64,000 bases of DNA from Corallococcus soli (lineage in GTDB: Bacteria > Myxococcota > Myxococcia > Myxococcales > Myxococcaceae): the NCBI RefSeq assembly GCF_014930455.1, contig NZ_JAAIYO010000004.1, positions 186,001 to 250,000 on the forward strand, written 5' to 3'. Under the pieces are notes generated by a model, which ran no database searches, was not told where the DNA came from, and saw nothing but the letters and a program-made list of their open reading frames with translations. The translations under genes and the position numbers were made by a program. Every line of letters starts with the position of its first letter. Positions within the stretch are counted from its first letter, which is position 1. Shown here one piece after another: positions 61,101 through 64,000 of this stretch.

Positions 61101-63111
61101 CTGGGCGGCCCCGGGCGACGACGGCGACCTGGGCACGGCAACGCGGTACGAGCTGCGCTACGCCACGGCGGCCATCACCGACGCGACGTTCGACGCGGCG
61201 ACGGAGGCGACGGGCGTGGGCACGCCCCAGGCGCCGGGTACGGCGGAGTCCTTCACCGTCTCCGGCCTGGATGCGGCGACGACGTACTTCTTCGCCCTGA
61301 AGACGTTCGACGGCGCGGGCAACGGCAGTGCGCTCGCTACCACGAGCAGCGGCACCACCAACCCGTGCACCGGCGTCGTGTGCACTCCGAATGACCCTTC
61401 CTGCGCGGAGGACGGCACGTCGTTGGAGGTGCCCACGGCGGTGTGCGTGGTGGTGTCGGGCATGCCGACCTGCCAGGACGGCGAGACGGAGCTCCTGGCC
61501 TGCCCCGGCGCGGATGCCGTCTGCCACGCGGACGCGTGCACCACGGCGTCGCCCCCAGGCGCGGGCGAGCTGGCCCTGTCGGAGGTGATGCACTCGCCGT
61601 CCGCCGGGACGACGGAGTACCTGGAGCTGACCAACACCAGCGCGAAGCTGTTGAACCTGCACACCCTGGCCGTGACGTTCGTGGACGGCGTGGGCGGGAC
61701 CTCTGGCTTCACGGTGCAGCATGGCCGCGGGCTGCTGGTCGAACCCGGTGCCCGGGTGGTGCTCGCGCAGGACGCGAACGTGACGAGGAACGGGGGCGTG
61801 TACGCGAACCACGCGTACGGCACGGACGTGTCCATGGACAACACCGGCTCCATCACGCTCCAGCAGGGGACGACGACGGTCACGAGCCTGAGCTACACGA
61901 ACGCCTTCCCTCAGACGACCGGCCGAGCCATGAGCCTCGCGTCCAGCATCGTGGGCACGGCGGGCAGCGAGCGGCCCTGGTACTGGTGCGAGTCGTCAGG
62001 AAACCTGGAGGGAGGGGACCGGGGCACGCCGGGCCTGCTCAACGACGACTGCGGCCTGAACGTCGAGAAGCCGGTGAACTACTGTGCCATCCAATACCCG
62101 AAGACGTTCCCGGCCGGGACTGACTACCCGGCGACCATCGCCCCCAACGTCGCCTACGACATCTTCAGTCAGTTCTACAGCTTCGACGTCACCACCCGGG
62201 CCCAGAACGGCAACGACTTCTATCCGGGCATCGAGGCGCAACTGGGTTACGGCACGGACGCGACCAACCCCGCGGACTGGACGTGGACGCAGGCCGCCTT
62301 CAACGCGGGCTATACCTCCCCCGGCGGCTCGAACAACGATGAGATGAAGGCATCGTTGAGCATCCCCACGGCCGGGACGTACCGCTACGGCTTCCGCTAC
62401 CGGTTCACGGATGAGGGCTCGCCGTGGGTGTACTGCGATCAGAGCGGCGTCGCCGTGCCCCCTGCTGGCAACTACGGCTCCGTGACGGTGGCGCCGGCGG
62501 TGAAGCCGCCGCTGACGAACCACGTGGTCATCAGCGAGTTCTCCTCGAAGGGGGCAGGGGCGAGTCCCACCACGCCCAACCATTCCGATGAGTTCATCGA
62601 ATTGTACAACCCGACCAATGCGGCGGTGAACCTGACGGGCTGGAAGATTCAGTACAAGAATGCGACGGGAACCTCCTACTCAAACTTGGTGGTGCTGGGC
62701 TCGGTGAGCATTGCCGCCCATGGTTACTACCTCATCGCGCATACAGGCTTTGTGGGAGCCGTGGTGCCAGACGCGAGGTATTCCACCGAAACCGCGCACA
62801 TGGCCGGCCACGTCAGGATCGGGCCTGGTTCCCTGGGGACGAGCGTGACCGACGCCGCCACAGTGGACAAGCTTGCTTGGGGCACCACCGCGAGCTCGCC
62901 AGAAGGCAGTACGGCGGCTCTCTATGTGTCCGATCCCACGGGCAGCTTGGAGCGCAAGGCCGTGTCCACTTCCACCGCCGTGGACATGACGATGGGAGGG
63001 ACAGATGCATCGCGTGGTAACGGCCTGGACACGGACCAGAACGGGAATGACTTCGTGATTCGTACCGCTCGCAACCCACAGAACGCGTCGAGTCCGCTCG
63101 AGTTCTACTGA
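58147..63111 (+). CDS. Giant surface lipoprotein: Ig-like, fibronectin-III and lamin-tail domains
   Basis: A protein of 1,654 residues. A lipoprotein signal (LGLSVLCLGLSLGC; Cys26) anchors it outside. An invasin-like Ig domain (about 40-130) comes first. Repeated beta-sandwich units with the hallmark DYxGTVxFTSTD...LP occur at least three times (near residues 285-320, 690-730 and 790-830). Two fibronectin-III domains follow similar lines (about 455-560 and 965-1070), each with ELRYATAxI and TTYxxALK. A Cys-rich link (about 1070-1135) leads to a first lamin-tail domain (SEVMHSPSAGTTEYLELTN) and, at about 1458-1654, a second one (HVVISEFSSKG, SDEFIELYNPTNAAVNLTGWKI). It probably mediates adhesion or matrix binding. 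The last 550 bases look less GC-rich than the rest. ATG 58147 is chosen. Confidence 0.9.
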   Translation: MSSPRFEVLARCLGLSVLCLGLSLGCSEPGVSPLPPPVVEGVVDAAASTVVVDRPTGVLANGQDAAAVTVTVLSKDGSRMPGRAVTVTVEGEGASIAVQAELTGINGETVAKVASTATGAKTVKASVKDLNGKTVPLTATATVEFIDPATTRLAFKQALPDGVAGVALGGLEVVLQDASGQPITDGTADVTLSLGSGGVVFPEGLLTVTAVDGVARFPDVVLKRAGANYHFIASAPGFEPASSTSFKVVPNVPAALAYNTLLESAVAGVAQDLQVTVQDAYFNTVTDYTGTVTLTSTDSAASLPAAHAYTAADEGLHTFAGITFQTAGSQRLMIDDGTSAIAFTLHVDVAAGPPAKLVFTQLPTPVSTRAPLGPVLVQLEDAFRNVVRVSTPTVKLSLPQAGFTLAGTTEAVPVDGVATFTTLSVAGHGLTHLVASADGLPDASSADIEVVDDVPPTKPVLTQTAATETGLTVQWTGVGDDGTQGPLTAQELRYATAPIDSDAAFEAGTLVDSGSPVPPGSVQSATLTGLTAGTTYHVALKVTDKRGNATRSDSLAVSTVNPQVTQLAFVSQPAGGRAGTALADVLVALQDARGDVVTTASSVVTLTLTGQPSFPSVAVAAVNGVATFQGLRVDTADTFTFTATVGALSLESQSFTMGAGPAAELVLSHFNDPVDAGSAQELSVAVTDAFGNLLRDYAGTVRFTSTDAQAVLPPDTTFTPVDEGQKLLTGLVFKTAGAQSLTGTDTATPALTATVDVDVRSTSAVSFEVIAAAGPFVAGHGLSYELVARDTYGNVAKDYASTVTFTSTDGQAVLPGAYTFTLVDEGRHTFSVELYTSGDQEVVAEDVAEGALKGSHTYSIVPAALDTLVLVSAPTTGSVRQALADVHVALRDAYGNTVSDTPTDVTLGLAGGSFSQANPTQTTVDGVATFAGLVVEAEGTYQLEAEGGGLPVATSGDLVITDVVAPAAAQGFTATALSGSSIRVGWAAPGDDGDLGTATRYELRYATAAITDATFDAATEATGVGTPQAPGTAESFTVSGLDAATTYFFALKTFDGAGNGSALATTSSGTTNPCTGVVCTPNDPSCAEDGTSLEVPTAVCVVVSGMPTCQDGETELLACPGADAVCHADACTTASPPGAGELALSEVMHSPSAGTTEYLELTNTSAKLLNLHTLAVTFVDGVGGTSGFTVQHGRGLLVEPGARVVLAQDANVTRNGGVYANHAYGTDVSMDNTGSITLQQGTTTVTSLSYTNAFPQTTGRAMSLASSIVGTAGSERPWYWCESSGNLEGGDRGTPGLLNDDCGLNVEKPVNYCAIQYPKTFPAGTDYPATIAPNVAYDIFSQFYSFDVTTRAQNGNDFYPGIEAQLGYGTDATNPADWTWTQAAFNAGYTSPGGSNNDEMKASLSIPTAGTYRYGFRYRFTDEGSPWVYCDQSGVAVPPAGNYGSVTVAPAVKPPLTNHVVISEFSSKGAGASPTTPNHSDEFIELYNPTNAAVNLTGWKIQYKNATGTSYSNLVVLGSVSIAAHGYYLIAHTGFVGAVVPDARYSTETAHMAGHVRIGPGSLGTSVTDAATVDKLAWGTTASSPEGSTAALYVSDPTGSLERKAVSTSTAVDMTMGGTDASRGNGLDTDQNGNDFVIRTARNPQNASSPLEFY

Positions 63112-63138
63112 CAGCCTCCACGCAGGCTTGAAGTCCCA

Positions 63139-63174
63139 GGAGGCCGCTCTCGGCACCACGCCGGGGCGGCCTCC
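63139..63174 (+). terminator. Hairpin after surface lipoprotein gene
   Basis: A 9-bp perfect stem (63139-63147 with 63166-63174) with an 18-base loop, followed by GCTGTTTCC. It lies 27 bp after the stop of the lipoprotein gene. Confidence 0.7.
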
Positions 63175-63271
63175 GCTGTTTCCAGGCACCCTCGGCGGTC
63201 TGCCTGACAGGGAAGCCCAATATCAGGCTTAATGAAGTTGCGAATCAAAATCAACATGGCATGCTCTGGCC

Positions 63272-64000
63272 ATGTCCCAGGTCCAGTCGGTCGAGGCGTT
63301 GGAGCGGCTCGTCGGTTCGCGTCCGCTCGGGGTGATGATGAAGTCGCTGGGGGCCCTGGATGCGCATTGCGTCCGGCTGCTCTCGCTCTCCTCGTTCGCG
63401 GTCCTGGGCTTCATCGACGAGGAGGGCAGGGCGCGGCTGTCGACCGTGGGCGGGCCCAGGGGCTTCGCCACGGTCGTGGATTCCACGCACCTGCGATTCG
63501 AGCTGCATGAACCCCTCTCACTCAATCCCACGGTGGGGTGCGGGCTCCTGTTCCTCATCCCCGGGCTGGGGGAGACGCTTCGCGTGAATGGGCGCGCGAC
63601 GCTCGACGGCAACACCCTGCTCGTCACCGTGGAAGAGACGTTCGTGCACTGCGCGAAGGCGCTGATGCGCTCGGCGTTCTGGAAGCCTCCGGTCTCCGTC
63701 GTCCCGACGTCGCTCGGCCCCGTGGCGCCGGGCCCCCTGAGCGACCCGGCCGTGCGGGACTGGCTCTCCCGTGTGCCCTTCGTCGTCGTGGCGTCGTGGG
63801 ATGCGCAGGGCCACGCGGACGTGAGCCCGAAAGGCGATCCCCCGGGTTTCCTGCGGCTCGACGGAGCCCGGGTGGCGGTGGCCGACAGGCCGGGCAACCG
63901 CCGCACGGACACGTTCCACAACCTGCTCGAACAGCCCCGCGTCGCGGTCCTGGCCCTGGTGCCCGGGGAGGGGCGCGAGCTGGAGCTGTCCGGCGTCGCC
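63272..64000 (+). CDS. Tandem pyridoxamine-phosphate-oxidase (PPOX) domain flavoprotein, partial
   Basis: The first 243 residues of a gene that runs off the right edge. Residues about 25-140 form a first flavin split-barrel domain (SFAVLGFIDEEGRARLSTVGG, HLRFELHEPL, ending EETFVHCAKALMRSAFWKPP). A second, related domain begins near residue 155 (WLSRVPFVVVASWDAQGHADVSPKGDPPGF, then VAVADRPGNRRTDTFHNLLEQPRVAVLALVPG). Both match the PPOX-like FMN-binding family. A single domain is usual, so this is a duplication or fusion. It likely binds FMN or F420 and acts as a reductase. The start is ATG 63272; the upstream ATG at 63256 is out of frame. Confidence 0.85.
   Translation, partial: MSQVQSVEALERLVGSRPLGVMMKSLGALDAHCVRLLSLSSFAVLGFIDEEGRARLSTVGGPRGFATVVDSTHLRFELHEPLSLNPTVGCGLLFLIPGLGETLRVNGRATLDGNTLLVTVEETFVHCAKALMRSAFWKPPVSVVPTSLGPVAPGPLSDPAVRDWLSRVPFVVVASWDAQGHADVSPKGDPPGFLRLDGARVAVADRPGNRRTDTFHNLLEQPRVAVLALVPGEGRELELSGVA

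Overview
The window is very GC-rich (about 70% by eye), densely coded, and strongly biased to G/C in the third codon position. It carries long low-complexity and lipoprotein genes, an RpoH-type sigma factor with a long acidic N-terminus, a double-PAS histidine kinase, a stand-alone GspE N-terminal domain and a multi-domain lamin-tail surface lipoprotein. Together these suggest a myxobacterium of the Myxococcus/Corallococcus type. That is inference from gene content; no 16S or other marker was compared. No rRNA, tRNA, CRISPR array or intact transposase was seen.

Layout. 1-4212 (minus): 5' part of a giant acidic repeat protein that runs off the left edge. 4330-8861: an inactive-looking MA-type peptidase, threonine dehydratase (ilvA), glutamate dehydrogenase and a divergent XRE regulator with a Cys/His tail. 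8920-12563: a DEAD-box helicase with three tandem C-terminal repeat domains, divergent from an RpoH-like sigma factor. 12600-16738: a ketosynthase with a large insertion, a membrane-anchored double jelly-roll protein and two small membrane proteins. 16795-19854: a Tat-exported DUF4159 protein and a VWA membrane protein. 19921-25207: sodC, an orphan adenine methyltransferase, a voltage-gated-type channel with a zinc ribbon, a DUF4239 protein and an alpha/beta hydrolase. 25288-28372: an acetate-uptake set (porin, DUF485, ActP). 28651-48676: mostly single-gene metabolic, signalling and surface functions, including an isoquinoline 1-oxidoreductase pair with a convergent c-type cytochrome lipoprotein.

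48900-51320 is the one clearly foreign segment. It is a roughly 2.4-kb AT-rich patch (about 45% GC in sampled lines) holding one long gene: a P-loop ATPase with a Cys4-type zinc cluster and a C-terminal winged helix. To its left lies a broken fragment of the sulfatase/phosphotransferase gene that stands intact to its right. This is the best candidate for an undescribed accessory (possibly defence) system here. 53649-58019 returns to core genome with dnaE and a 2,4-dienoyl-CoA-reductase-like SDR in one transcription unit. The window ends with a 1,654-residue surface lipoprotein and the 5' part of a tandem flavin (PPOX) domain gene.

Most genes are short transcription units on alternating strands, with GC-rich hairpins between several convergent pairs. 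Clear translational coupling (4-bp overlaps) joins iorA-iorB and the M14 peptidase-aldo/keto reductase pair.
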